A stretch of DNA of 64,000 nucleotides from Colius striatus (GCF_028858725.1 NC_084776.1:2728001-2792000), one strand, 5' to 3'; positions 24,470 through 38,200 are shown, counted from the first letter of the stretch. Numbers and translations: made by a program. Notes: generated by a model not told the origin, from the sequence alone.

Positions 24470-24970
24470 TGGGGAGCTGTCTGCTGGAAAAGAATCTGGG
24501 GCTGTTGATCAACAGCAGCTGAATATGAGCCAGCAGTGTGCCCAGGTGGCCAAGAAGGCCTATGGCATCCTGGCTTGTATCAGAAATAGTGTGGCCAGCA
24601 GCAAGACCAGGGCAGGGATTGTCCCCCGTGCTCAGCACTGCTGCACCTCAAATACTGTGTTCAGTTTTGGGCTCTTCACTACAAGAGAGACACTGAGGGG
24701 CTGGAGTGTGGCCAGAGATGGGCACTGGAGCTGGGGAAGGGTCTGGAGCAAAAGTCTGGTGGGGAGCAGCTGAGGGAGATGGTAGTGTTGAGCCTGGAGA
24801 AGAGGAGACTGAGGGGAGACAGGAGCCCTCTCTGACACTCCCTGACAGGAGGCTGCAGGGAGCTGGGGGTCGGTCTCTTCTCCCAAGTAATGACAGATAG
24901 GACAAGAGGAAACAGCCTCAAGCTGCACCAGGGGAGGGTTTTCTAACCAAAACAATGCTATGATTCTATG
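24470..24970 (+). mobile_element. CR1 LINE 3' fragment (second of the pair)
   Basis: It starts further 5' than its partner (ATGAGCCAGCAGTGTGCCCA, GTGGCCAAGAAGGCC) and runs to GGACAAGAGGAAACAGCCTC. It has an internal deletion after CACCAGGGGAGG, then ATGATTCTATG. Confidence 0.9.
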
Positions 24971-25152
24971 CCTCTGTAAGTCATTGGGCTAACAGGTTAC
25001 TCAGGGCAGCAGGAGAGCTCTGCTCAGTGCAGGGCTGTTGGAGAGCACCAGCTTTCTCATACCAGTGACTGCTGTTTGATACCCAGAGTGCTAAGCACTT
25101 TATCAAACAAATATAACAACAGCTCCTCACTGAGGAACAGGCACCAGACACA
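24966..25152 (+). repeat. duplicated 180-bp segment, copy 2
   Basis: Partner of 22751-22932, with the same order: CTATGCCTCTGTAAGTCATT, GGTTACTCAGGGCAGCAGG and GTGCTAAGCACTTTATCAAA. Similarity stops near GGCACCAGACAC. Confidence 0.9.
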
Positions 25153-28100
25153 GACCATGACTTTGCTTGGAGCTGTGGTGGCTCCATGCAACAGCCAAAA
25201 GTCTCCTCCTTCCCATCCAGTGGACACTGGCCCCTGGGAGGTTTCTCTTCCATCAGTTCACATCCATCCCCATCCTCTCCTTCCCTACTCCACAGCTGCA
25301 GTCCTACCTTGCAGGGCTATCCAGGGCAGCTGCCAAGGGTTAATGTGCAAAGCTTCCTGCATGACCCAGGCTGTTTGCTGAGCATCTCTCTCCCAGGTAA
25401 TGACTGGTGATGAGAATATACTCTGCTACAGAAAATGCTTGTGATGTAACAGCCCATCGAGGAAGGAGCTGGTAGGTGAGGTGAAAAAATCCTCTCTCCT
25501 CAGCTGGATGGCAGCTTCAGCCAAGCTCATCTGCATTAATCTTACACTCATTAAAGTCAGTTGTTCTGTTTCTAATTCATCCAGTGCTGCTGAGCTCAAG
25601 AATTAAAAATTCATGAGCCCATGTCCCTGGAAAAAGAAAGACAAAGGCAGTAAGTTCATCTGAAGCAGCCCAGAGTATTCAAACAATCATAGGAAACGTC
25701 TAGCTGCCTCTCTGTGCTTGAAGCCTTCAGCTGGCATCTTCATGAGGGGTAGGAAAATGAACAAAAGCTGAGATTTTGACACAATCTTGCAACTCCAGAG
25801 GCTGGTGCTTCCCAGAGGCAGCCTCACAAATTGCATCACTTAACGAGGAGAACCCAGAGACTGAACAACACAGCTCATTTGGTTCCCTTTATCCTGCCTC
25901 AAAGCAAGTGTCATTGCTGAAGTGACAGAAAGCCCACGCTGCAGATCCCAGGGCAAGCTGTGCACTGGGTTTTACTGCAGTAAGGACCAGGAGCATGTCA
26001 GCAATGGTCTGGATGAGCACAGAAAGCTCTTGGCAGCCCTCTGGAGCCATGGCAGCAGCAGCAGACCCATAACAGATGTGAGTTGTGAGAGGCAGTGCAG
26101 ACCCAGCCATGAGCAATGGGCAGGGTTGTGGGAAAAGCCAAGGCACCATATTCCAACAGGTCCTGACTTGATTGGCCTCCAGCACTCATCATGCCACTTC
26201 TGTGCCCCTCTGTCCCCTTGTCCAGCTTCTCAGCACCCATCCAGTTATCCCTGCCCTTGAAGTCTACACAGACAACAAAGACTTTCCTCTCCAGGCAGCA
26301 GCCAGATGCTCTTGTGGGTGCAGAGAAGCACCCAGGAGGAACATGCAAGTTAACAGTCAAATTAAACAATGACTTCTTAATTCCTGACTCGTGAGCAACA
26401 CATTAGAGATGATTTTTAGTATGTTCCTAATTAAGGTCACTGATGACAATAGCTGGAGAGCTGGACACAAAGCCAACAAACACCATTTATTTGAAGCAGA
26501 TGAGAACTCACAAAGGGCTCAATATTTGTTTCAATAGCCAAAACTAAACAACATTTTGGAGAGTGCCAAAGACTTCCCAGCCCATGAAAACACCCAAGGT
26601 CTCAAAAGGCCTTTCCTGGCCCAGGCTGGAGCGATTACACTGTGCTGAGTCTCTCTCCACAATCGCTGCCCTTTTCCCTCAGAAAAAGGCACCATGTTTA
26701 CAAAGTAAAGCTCAAGTAGGAAAACACTGAGCCAGGCCAGTGCAAAACCAGCCCTGGGAAAAGGTCAGCATTAACTCCTCTAGAGCCAAGCAGAGCTCTG
26801 TTGCTGAAGAAAGAAGGAGCATAAATAAAGATGGGTTGTCAGTGAGAGCTGGTGAGTGATGCTGCAGCTATTTATAGAAGAGCATTTGTTTCCTTCCTGA
26901 TCTGGATAAATATCCATTAGCTATTGAGGTGATGAATCAAGTATTAATTAACCTGCTGGGGGGGGGGGGGAGAATAAATAATATGGATATTAATGTTTTA
27001 AAAGAAAGGTTCTAGCTGAGAAAACAAAAAGAAAGACAGCTAATGTGAACTTTGCAAATAAGGCTTCAGTGTGTTAGAAGGGAACAAGGAGCAAAGAACA
27101 GACTCGGGGACACTCACTGGGAACGTCAGTCTCTGCTGTGGTAACAGGACAAAGCAAGAAATCCCTGTGATCTTGGCATGTTGACAGAGAGTCAGGGTGG
27201 AGAAGAGCTTGGAGTGGAAATGCAATGGGTGTTTTTCACCTGGCAGTGACAGCACTCACATCTTTTAGAGCTGCCAGGGCCAGGCAGGGCTGAGCCTGAG
27301 CCAAAGCCTCGGTGCCCTTCTCCCCAGGACACCATCCCATGCCCTGGCAGAGTGGGCAAAGTCATTTATCCTCAGTCACCAACACAACAACTTTTTTCCT
27401 CCAAGCTCCCTCCACCTACAGACCAGACCCACTGGGACTCACTGAACTAACTCTCCGTGTTCTTGGACTACCCCTAAAGCAGCAGCATCCCATGGAGACC
27501 AGTGGAGCTTATCTTGGTGAGCATGAGGAAGATGAAGAGAAGATAAATGCTTCCTGAAGAAGAGGATTGTTTCCTAAACAACAACCATAGAATGCTAACA
27601 CAAACTGTGACACCCAAACTGGACAGCAGCAGGAGGCTAGTTCCTTAGTGGCACCAATACAAGACCTGCAAGACCACCACACACACCACCATGCTCCCAG
27701 CACATTGCCCTGGGATGGCTTGGCTGCATCCCTTCTCCTCTCTGCAGCTTCAAAGTCCCATAAATCAGACATTTGGAATGATTATTTTGCAAACTAAGAC
27801 ACAGCTTCCCTGGAGCCAAGAAGGCACAATGTTTAATGAGGAACAAAAGATCCTGTATTAGGTGTGGTCCATAGGACCAACTCCCTTTGCCATGCCTGTG
27901 CTCCATGCCCACATACCCATATCTGCAACAACTTCAAGCTCCTGGTTTTTTTTCAATTAAAGGGAGAAAAGAAGTATGTGCAGTCAGCCTGTTCCTGGCC
28001 ATTTTTAGCTTTTTTTCCCTCTGCATATTCCCCAGTTCTCTGCCCACACACAGCCACACTACACACAAACTAGCCTAGAAAAAATGACAGACATCTAAAA

Positions 28101-29780
28101 AACCAACAACAATCCAGGGTGCCATCAACTTCCAGGAATGCAAACTGGCTTCAGGAACCTCAGTTTCTTTTTGTAGTTGTTATTTTCTGTATGGATTTTG
28201 GTTTGGGGGTTGGGTTTTTTCCTGCAGTCTTTTACAATCTTCTGTTTCCAACCAAAAATGGCACAAATTCCCCTCCTGCTTCACCCTCCTCAACTCTCCC
28301 TCCCCACTTAATGCTCAGCAGCCATCTCTCAGCAGCCTCCTTTAGCTCACATGGGAGGGCAGAGCAAATGTGTGTGCATGGGGGAGAGCAAGGATGATGA
28401 GTCAATTAGGCACCTAATAAAAATCTGATGTAGAAAAGTCCCTTCCCAGCTGTGAGGGTGATGCAAGGCTGCAGCAGCCCCAGAGCTGCCTGCCCAGGGC
28501 CTCCCTGGCAGGTACAGAGTGGCCTCCTGCAGGGAAACTGCTCATCCCGCATGGAATGGTGTGTGTGATGAGGCAGCTGCCACTTCATGGGCAGGACACC
28601 ATCACAGCCTCATCAATCACACTGCCAGGAGGATTTCAGGGCTGTCACCAGGGTGCTTTTCACTAGCTGGCCTTCCCCTCTGCGGATGCTCCCGTTCATC
28701 ACCGTGCTCTGCAGGTCTCACGTGCTGCACGTGATTAACTCATCCCCAGAATAGGCAGCCCAGCTAAGCTCTTTGAACCTGCTGCTCTTACACTCACCTC
28801 TCCTGTTGTCCCCATCATTCCAGCCACAGCTTTCTGAGCCTGCAAAGGAAAGCCCTCAGAGAAGCAGCATTTGTCATGCAGATGCCATTTATTACACAGA
28901 CAGCACCTACTGTGGCCTTTTTCCAGGCCTGCACTCAGTTGGAATAAGTGGATATGAGGGATGGTTAACTCTTCATTCTCCCTGCAGATGGTCAAGCCAC
29001 AAGGCAACCAAGTGAAGCCTCGTGCTTCCTTCCAACATCCTTGCCTTGGCCAAGACCCAAATCACCTACTAATGGAGTCATATTGGACTTGTCCCCTCTA
29101 CTCACAGTGCACAACCTTCTCTCACAGTGCAGCCAGCCTGGCAACATGTCTCAACAGGTTCCTTTCCCATGTCTGCCAGGCAGTCTGAGAAACTGGACTC
29201 TTTCAGGTTAGATTTTGGTTTCAGAGTCAGTTTATATGAGAAACTGGAACAAACCATCCTGAGTTTTGGCATGCAGCAGGGACTTCCAGCAGGACACAAC
29301 CCTGCAGAGCTCATTCTAGTGAAAATCAATTCCCTATTAAGAAGAGCTGAATTTTAACAACATGACTGTAAAACCAGCCATTTCATAACCAATAACCCTG
29401 AGGGATGCAACAGAGTTGGACAGGCATCACACAAAGGAGAGCAAAGACTGGGACTGCATCAGCCCTCTAATGCCAGCTATGAGACACATCAGCCAGCCAC
29501 GCTCACCAGCAGCTACTGATGCCAGTGGCCAACTGGGCTGGGATGAGGACTGGTCTGGCTGTGCTGATCATAGTCTGGAGTAACCAAAATCCCCATGGAG
29601 TGGAAGGCCATAAGATCACAGTGTGCTTGTTTAAGTCAACCTTACATCCCTCCCACAGTGGAGCTGGTGGTTTCCTTTGTAGGACAGGTTATGGAACAGG
29701 AGGGCCCCTGTGTGGTTTTGCTCTGGCTGAATGTGACCACTTTTGTGGCTGGGTAAAGAAACTGAACTCATTATTCAATC
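25153..29780. other. intergenic, possible regulatory island near 26.8-27.0 kb
   Basis: No gene seen. An AT-rich island at 26820-27010 contains a MEF2-consensus CTATTTATAG (26868-26877), ATTAATTAA and a G13 tract (26958-26970). Confidence 0.55.
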
Positions 29781-30115
29781 AAATCACAGAATGGTGGGGT
29801 TTAGAAGGGACCTCTAGAGCTCATCCAGTCCTCTCTCAGGCTTCTCTTCTCCAGGCTGAACAGCCCCAGGGCTGCAGCCTTTCCTCCTCACAGAGATGCT
29901 CCAGTCCCCTCAGCATCTTGGTGGCCCTGCACTGGCCTCTCTCCAGTAGTTCTCTGTCCCTCTGGAGCTGGGGAGCCCAGAACTGGCCACAGGACTCCAG
30001 ATGAGGCCTCAGCAGGGCAGAGTAGAGGGGCAGGAGAACCTGCCTCCACGTGCTGCCCACATTCCTCTTGATGTCCCCAGGATGCCATTGGCTTCTTGCC
30101 CATGAGCGCACACTG
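29781..30115 (-). mobile_element. CR1 LINE 3' fragment (minus)
   Basis: AATCACAGAATGGTGGGG and GAAGGGACCTCTAGAGCTCA at the left end, then CTCCAGGCTGAACAGCCCCA and GGCCTCAGCAGGGCAGAGTA: the reverse complement of a CR1 3' region. Confidence 0.93.
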
Positions 30116-33100
30116 CTTAGATTTTTTCTTTCCCTTTCCCTTGAGGAGCCCTGGGGATACCAGGAGGAGTCCAGGCTTTGAGCAGGCAGCAAGCCATAGT
30201 GATGAGCTTCTCATCTGGCCAGGAGAGCCCTAAATCCCAGAGAAGATGAGGTCCATGAGGTCAGTGCCAACTCCAGCAAAACAGAACTGGAAGAGCATCA
30301 GCCAGGTGAGGATTTATCAGACAACCCAGATTAATGCATCTATTTTCCTCTGGACAAGTCTATTCTCCTCTCACAAGCACAGCCCAGCCCATGGGAGTAC
30401 TGGCCTAGATTATAAACCCAATTCTAGCTGCTTGCTGGAGATAGCACATCCCAGAGTAACCAAGTGCAGGGGAACGATGCTGCCCTTGGAACTGTCCTTT
30501 TCAGCCATGAAAGACAGTTAATGTTGGTGTAATTAGAAAGTGACCATTATTTGCCATTGAGCCTCATAAAATTGGGAGGAAAGATGTGTATGCATTTTAA
30601 TTAAGTTCTGGGAGAAGAAAATATAATGAGTACCTGGCTAGACTGCAGAGAGATGAACTCATTACTTCATCCACGTCTCAGGCTGCTGCCTGTTTTCCTC
30701 TGCAACAGAAGGATCAGCCTGGGCTGTAGACAGAAATGTGAATGGGAGAGCTCCCCAAAGCAGGGCATCCAGAGGGGGCCCCAAGGAGCTCACCACAGAT
30801 TCTTTCAGCAGCCAGACAACTCCTGCAGTGGCCAGACTTTCCCATAGATTGCCCAGGTGTGATTATCTACTATGAAACAACCTGGGCCTGAGCTGTCCTT
30901 TCCATCCCAGGAAAGCACAGCTGCAGAAGTCAGGTCTCAGTTCCATGGCTCCAGGAGTGTGGATTTGTGCCCAGGGTATTAAGGCCACACTGTGAATGGG
31001 GTCACATATTTCCTCCTGTTGCATCCAACAAGTGAGGGATGTGCAGGTGGGGGGTGCAGACACAGAGGTGCCTTTGGGTGTGTGGAAAAAAGCCCCAAAC
31101 TCATCCAGAGTTTGAACAGCAAAGTAAAACAAACTCTTAGTGGGGGTCTAGAAAGTTTCTAGGGTGTAGAGAAAGAAACAGCAAGTGTCATCAGCCTGCT
31201 CTCCCCAGAGAGTCAGCTGAGCAGCTTTCTGCATCAGAAGACACTTCTGCCCTTCTCACACACTCAGATAGATCCCTTGTGAGAGCCACTATTCCTCTAC
31301 CAGAGTCACATTCAGTGTCTGTGGGCTTTTATAAAGCCTAAATAACCTGTTTGCTACTATTGCTCCTTGTGTGATTAGTTCCAGAGCAGGTAGATCCTGT
31401 GCATCAAGGAGCTAGTGGATAGCCCTGGGTGTCAGGGAGGCAACCCCACGTACCCCTCGATGGCACTGCACAGCCAGATGCACCACGAGCCCTCCCCAGC
31501 CAAGCCCTTACACACATTTAATCCTTGAAGTTAAGAACCTCTTTGTTTTGCCAAAGGGACTTTTGTGGGCTGAGCCACAAAGGTGCCTCCAGCTTCATTC
31601 ACTGTGTGGGTGGGCTGATGGCTCGTGTGTGATGCTGGTCCAGGTGGGAGAGTGCTCAGCACAGCAATGGGACTGGACCTCTACAGCATCTACACTGTTG
31701 AGCAAATGCATCGCTGAGCTGGGGCCCTGTGTCCTTCCCTTGGCTGTTTTAGGTGCCAGCCCTGCCCAGGATGGGACAGTGGCAGGCAATGCTACAGTCT
31801 GGGGCAAAACCTTTACATTTTATAAGGAGCTGAAAAGCTGGACAACATCTAGTCTCTACCTGTTCCCTGCAGGCAAGGAATTGAACCAGTCCCTGGAAGC
31901 TGCAACACCCAAGACCTTCAGCTCTGACAGAGGCTGAAGTGCAGAGGTTCAGCCTTGCCTAGCATGGACACAGGCTCCCTGCCTCCCATCCTGCTGGGAA
32001 GAGCTTGGCTGCAAACCCAGCAGGCTGACCACAAACCCTGTCTGCACGGAGACATTTGTTCAAACGCTCATTCACACTGTAGCCACGGCGCTGGCTGGAA
32101 GAACATATGTCAGGCTTTTTGTCAAACAAAACCCCATTCCAACTGTCTGGGAGCACAGCAAAATCTGCCATCCCACTGCTTTGAAGGGTTTCTAGTTCAC
32201 TGCAGCACTGTGTGCCTGCAGTTGTTTCCATAAGCAAGTCCAAGAGAGCCTGTGCACAGGAAGGAATTAGGCACTCATGCAAAGACCATTAAAGTCAAGG
32301 AGAATCTTTCCATTGACTTGAGAGCATTTGGCTCCTGGCCCTGGCTATCAGGGTCCGTTGTGCAGGATTTAGAGCAGGAAATGGGAGCAGGACTTTGCAG
32401 GTTTCCTCAGCATTTGTTACAGAGTTTAACACAGAAGCTCTCTGTGCCCATTTCCCTGCGTGTGAGTTATGACGTGACTGCTCATCCGAGCTGCAAGGAC
32501 CTGACTGGGCATCCTTCTGCTCAGCCTAAGCACCTCCTCCATCCTTCCTGGAGCAGACAGACCATAACAAGCTGGACTAGCTCTTTCCTATGGGATAACA
32601 GCTGAGCAATGCCTCCCCACCTTCAAACTGTAGCAGGGCCCAGGGACAAGGACTCAGTCTCTCAGCAGCAATTTGCAGTGAACAAAAAAATAGGCATCAA
32701 GTGATGATGCTTTAGAATTTGCCAGGCTGCCTGTGACTGCACACTGAGCACGTCCAAGCTTTCCTTAAGTGGATTGATAAGCACTCTGAATCAGTATTAA
32801 CACATGCCAGATGCTGGGGAATCATCTCCCACTTATGGCAATTATGAGGATGTCCCAGAATCCAATAAAGCAACTGAGAAGATGAGCATCTGCTCATGGT
32901 TGTCAGGTCCCAACACAGCGAGATAAATCTGTGTAACAAGGAGGTATGACTCTTTTTCAGCTTGAGTCATATGCCATTTAGCACTGGATATGTGTGATTC
33001 CTCATCCCTTCTGGGGTTCACCTCAGGAAGAGATGAGCAGAATGTCCCTCCTCCAGAGGGATGCTGAGCTGCTCCCCCTACCCTGCCCTTTCTCTGTTGA

Positions 33101-34000
33101 CATCCAGCTACCCCACACTGATCCCCAACCTCACTGGCATCACCCAGCCACAGTCCTTAAGAGGGAACCATGCCAAGAAACCCTGCACAGCCAGCAGACA
33201 GCACATCCAGCCAGAGAAATCACAGGGTGAGACCATCTCTCTCTCAGACCTTGTCCCCTCCATCCCAACAGCCAAGGGCAAAACTCCACAGCTCGGGGGA
33301 AAAGAATCCTCCCCGTGTTCACATCTGTTACAAGATGTACAAAGTGGTGAAGCAGAGAAGGTTACAGAAATCAGCCAAATAAGAGTCAGCATGCACAGGG
33401 AAGACTCTGAGGATCACACCACAGCCATCTCAGCACAAACACAGAGGCAAACGCGGGGCTGAGCAGCGTTTTAAAGCCACTGAACGGACGATTCCTTAAA
33501 GTAACAGCCAGAAAACGTTATTTGTGTGAAAGGCAGCAGAGCTGAGCTATATTTAATAGAGGAAAGAAGATAAAGCAATCTCCAAAGGTCTGATAGTCCA
33601 GACACTGTGTTTAAATATACTTCAAACACCTTTTTTAATGCAGTGAATGCCAACATAGCTACGAGGATGTTGGTCTCGGTTTGGACAGCAAGTCAGGGAC
33701 TCCTGGGTTTTAAGGTCAGAAGCAGCCATTAAAACCTTTCTCATGAGCTGCTCTCCACCACAAGCCTAAATGCTTCATCCCATAGCTGCTCAGGGTCAGA
33801 GGTTTGATAATTTAGGGCTATTTGCCATGAGTGACACAACATCATTCACCCACAGGCCAGGGCTGCCCTTGCTGCAGCCAGTCTGAGCCCTTCTCCCAAG
33901 AGGCAGCTCTCAAAAGCATTCCCTGCCCTCCCAAACAAATTTTCCTCCCATTTTCCCTCCTGGAGATTTCCAACATGTGGAAAATGAGCTGAGGAAGAGA
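30116..34000. other. intergenic, no gene supported
   Basis: No coding pattern or repeat family recognised. A 15-base palindrome-like CTAGAAAGTTTCTAG lies at 31148-31162. Confidence 0.6.
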
Positions 34001-34085
34001 ATAGAATCATAGAATGGTAAGGGTTGGAAGGGACCTTTAGAGATCATCTAATCCAACCCCTCTGCCCAACAGCATAAGGAAAGGT
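34001..34085 (-). mobile_element. CR1 LINE extreme 3' end (minus)
   Basis: ATAGAATCATAGAATGGTAA, GGGTTGGAAGGGACCTTTAG and ATCTAATCCAACCCC: a short, well-preserved CR1 terminus. Confidence 0.93.
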
Positions 34086-35079
34086 TGGTGAAGGACCTTT
34101 CTTACTCCCATTAATGTTGGAGACCATCAGTGCCAGCAAATGCCACCCATCTAGGACCAAGTGCTCACCTCTGGAGCCTTCAGCAGTCACAGTGAGCATC
34201 TTCCCAGGGCCCCAGTCATCCTCTCACCCAGGAGGAAGCCTTCCAGAAGACCTCCAGACTCAGCAACCCTCAGAGACTCTGCTCCTTCTTTTCACTCTGT
34301 TTACCTTCAGGTTTTTCCTACAGCAGAGCTTTTTCTCCAGGTGATTTCCTACAAACATCTGAAAATAAACATAGCAGCAGCCTCCATTTGAAAAGCCTTG
34401 TGTGGTCCCAAAGTCACAGAACACACTTACAGTGTCATTTACAATGTTAACACTGAAATCATTTTGAAAGTCATTTTTTATGTAAATTCATTCTCATGGT
34501 TTACTTTTGGTAACACTGAAATGCTTGGCATCAGCTCCAGGTCTGCAGGACTGGGGATTCAATCTGCAGAGGGTGCTTGGGACAGAGAGGGGCTTTTTGT
34601 CTCCTAGAGAATAATACTGCTCCTTTGAAACATCTCAAAGCATCACTCTGGATCCTGGCTCGTGTGAAAGACAAAGTGTGAAACAAATATTACATTTGGA
34701 GTCAAACTCAACTTATTCAAGATGCTGCTGCTTCTCTTCTTAAACCTTTGTTTAACTTTGATCCTTCCTGTGTGTGAGAAATGCTAATCTCTTTTAGTAC
34801 CCAGTACCTGGATTAACAAGTTCTCCCCCTATCACTCAGGATCTTTGGCAGAACAGCATCACAACTCTATGAACTACACGAAATAAACTTTAAATGTTCC
34901 CAGGAGGAGACATAAAAATGGTCTTTAAAGTAGGAATTTAATAGCCCAGGATAAAATGCAGCTCATACACAATATTTGACTTACAGCATTGTGTAAATAT
35001 CTAACCAATTAATGCACCAAGTGCCATTGCAGGGAGCACAGGGAAGGTATTTTGGCTCCCAGTTTTCAGAAAGTGTATC
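34086..35079. other. intergenic, nothing recognised
   Basis: Moderately AT-rich sequence with short meaningless open frames. Confidence 0.6.
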
Positions 35080-35290
35080 ACAAAATCACAGACTCTTAAG
35101 GGTTGGAAAGGACCCCAAAAGCTCATCCAGTGCAACCCCCCTGCCAGAGCAACACCTAGAGCAGGGCACACAGAAACTCATCCAGCTGGGTTGGAATGTC
35201 TCCAGAGAAGGAGCCTCCACAGCCCATCTGGGCAGCCCCTGCCAGTGCTTGGAAAGGGAAGAAGTTTGTCCTTATACTTCTTTCTAACCT
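35080..35290 (-). mobile_element. CR1 LINE 3' fragment (minus)
   Basis: AAATCACAGACTCTTAAGGG, TTGGAAAGGACCCC, GAGCAGGGCACACAG and CTGGGCAGCCCCTGCCAG. It is the same CR1 type as the plus-strand copy at 62750-62955. Confidence 0.92.
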
Positions 35291-38200
35291 CTTTTATGCA
35301 TGGCAGAGCTTTCTTTAGTGTTTGATGCAAAGTGCTGCAAGCAGCAGCAGCTGCAAGGCTGTGCAGGGAAAGGTGCTGTGCTGTTGGAGACCAGAAAGGT
35401 CTGATTGCACAAGCTCAGGGCTCAACGTGGCCAAGCCCTCCATGGACCCCTCAGCTTAACTAAACCCAACCATTTCACTTGCTTTAAGGACCTCTACACT
35501 ATTTCATCAAAGATGGTGTAGCTGTCACCCAAGAGCACAGAGTGAGGCTGCAGTGGGATGTTTTGCTCCACCAAGGTCTGTGCACAGGAAGGAAACGGGG
35601 GAGCGTGTGTTTGCCCAGCTGGATGCCTTCAGAAAACACATCCATCACAGTGCCTCTGGCTACGTGTCTGCAAAGTGCTGAACAACAGGAAATCATTTGA
35701 CTTGTATCAGACCAAATCCAGAGAGTATCAACCCTGCAATTAGCTATAATTAGAATCCCATCCTGCACTGCAGAATCCACACACACACACACACAAGTGC
35801 TCGGGTGCTAAAACGATGCTGGTGGAGAACCTCCTGATGCCACCCTCTCCCAGGGATGTTCCATGTGCTCACTGTGGGTCCCTGGCTCTGACAAGGTGCA
35901 GGAGCACTAGGGCTTACCTGTGACCTCCCAGATGCTGAGCAAGGAAATGGTTTGTAACCTGGAGTCAGACCTCAGGTTTTCACAACCAACCCTCCTAACC
36001 AGGCAGCTCCTTTCCCTGCTGCCTGAGGAGCCAGCCACAGCAAGTCATTGCCCAAATTCCCCTCATACAGTTGTTTTGGGCTTTTTAATGTGCCTTTCTG
36101 CACTGTAGCTTTTCTGTCTTTAATTTAAAGGAAGTAGCCTTCTGATGAAGGTCCCTGGTGAGCAAAAATGGAATGAATTCCCCAGCCTCTGGTTATCTTC
36201 AGCCCTTCCTCTCCACCAGCACCCAAATACCAACAGGCTCCCAACCAAAGCCCACAAAGCCAGTGCTATTTTTGCACTGCTAATGCCCCTCAGAGCCAGT
36301 GCTCAGAATAACATCCAGAATGGAAAGGGACAAGCTCAGTTCAGACAAAAAACAATCCAGCTGTCACCTTCTTTTCAAGGAGATTGTGCTCTTGTGATTC
36401 CCTGGCAGTTAAGATGCATTTTGAAACCTCCCAACTGAATTGTCTCTCCAGCTCAAGCTAAACACTGTCATATGAGCAAAAAAACCCCTAGCCCAGTGCT
36501 TCTGAGATCTCAGTGCTTAGGGATCTAGTCAAATGACAGCAACCTCAGCTGTAATTATTGCCCTGTAATCTGCATGTCATGAAGAAGCACGTCACTCAGC
36601 CAAGGCTGCAGTCGCTGCAGACAGCTCTTTGCTCCTTGCATTGAACTCAAATGCTGGGAAAGGTGGATGGCAACTGAGTTCTGTGGAAATATTCAGCAAC
36701 TTTCAGCCTTTTTCTACCAACAGACCCTTAACAGCAGACCCTGTGGAGGCCTCACACAGCAAATAAAGGAGTGCACAGGCAAAAAAAAGAGGAGCCAAAG
36801 GATCTCACTTTCTTGAGCAAATCTGGAGCACAGGAGAGAGCATGGGGAGGTAACCTTGTTGTGACATCAGCACCTATGTAGAGAGGAGATCTCTCACCCC
36901 ACTGAGCCCAAAGTGTCCTTCTCCCATCAGTGATGCTCAGCCTTCACTGATTGCTCCAGGCTGACAAACAGACCCCAGGGGACATCTGGAGCAGCAACAA
37001 GCAAAGAGACAATTTCAGCAGTTTGCAGAAAGAGCTGGAGCTTCTCTCACTGCCACTTAAACTGCTTCATCTTCTGTATAAAGATTAGACAAATCAACAT
37101 GGCTCTGGAGTTCCATCAGGCAGGACACAAATGACAAAGGCTCCACAGGCTTTTGCATCACAGGAGACTAACTACCAAGGGCAGGAAGAAACACTCCTTC
37201 TCTGTGGTTACTGCACACAGCAGATGAACAAGTCCCTTTCACTGGCATTTCCCTCTGGATGAGCAACAAAGGCAGAAGCAAAAACCCCAAGAACAAGCAC
37301 CAGCCCTGCAAGAGCTCTTGTGTTACACCCAGCCACTCACTGGAGAAATGTGATGCTATAGAAATACTTTGGCTCCAGCTGAACCCATGTGTGAACAGGG
37401 ATTGTTAAGTGGAATCATTCATTGTGCATTGACTTTCACCACAGGCCCTGAGATCCAAATCCATGTTCTTTCCAAATGACTGTAATTTTCAGCCTATCTC
37501 CTGTGATGATATACACAGCTAGCCTGAAACTCCCCTGGGGCACTTGAATAAATAGTTTAACTTGAGATATAATTCACAAAGGTTTCTGTGTGTGGAAGAT
37601 CTATTCCTGCTGCAGGAACTTGTACTAAAATTGGCATCACCTCTCCCCAAAGCTTTCTCCATTGAGAGCACCGTGCTTGGATGGAGAAGTCTACCTGTGG
37701 ATTGCAGAGAAAATGTGGAGACAAACAAAGTCAAAGATGTTTTCCACTCTTGGAGGTGTTAGGAGAGGAGAGAAGTGACCTTCTCAGGCCCTGGCTGCAT
37801 ATTGATTATGCAGGCTTTCACCACAGCACCCAAAATGTCACACTGCTGGGACACAGTGCAGAAACAGAAGCAGGAATAGGCATAGCTAAAAGTGATTCAC
37901 ATTCCTCTAAACCCCAGCAAAACATGCCACATAGGGATCAAGGATTAACCACCAGAACCTCCAGGTGCAGAGATATCAGTTCCCCCCTGCTCACCTGAGG
38001 TTACCAGCTTGTCCCCTCTTCATAAGCTGTCCCCAACACTTATCCTGGTCCCTTTCAGCTCAAGTGCTTTTCTCAGGGGCTATCAGGAAAACTTGCTAAT
38101 TTGATGATGTGCCTGAAAAATCAGGGCAGTTGTAAGCAATCCTGGTACTTCTATATTCACCCTGTTCTCCAGATCAGCCTCTTCCCCTCAGGCAAGCAAC

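Noticed and set aside
24470-24970. Several overlapping open frames around 24.4-24.95 kb
   Set aside because: They fall within a degraded CR1 element and do not form an intact reverse transcriptase.
29519-30004. A 161-codon plus-strand open frame
   Set aside because: Its second half lies antisense through a CR1 fragment; the first half shows no homology.
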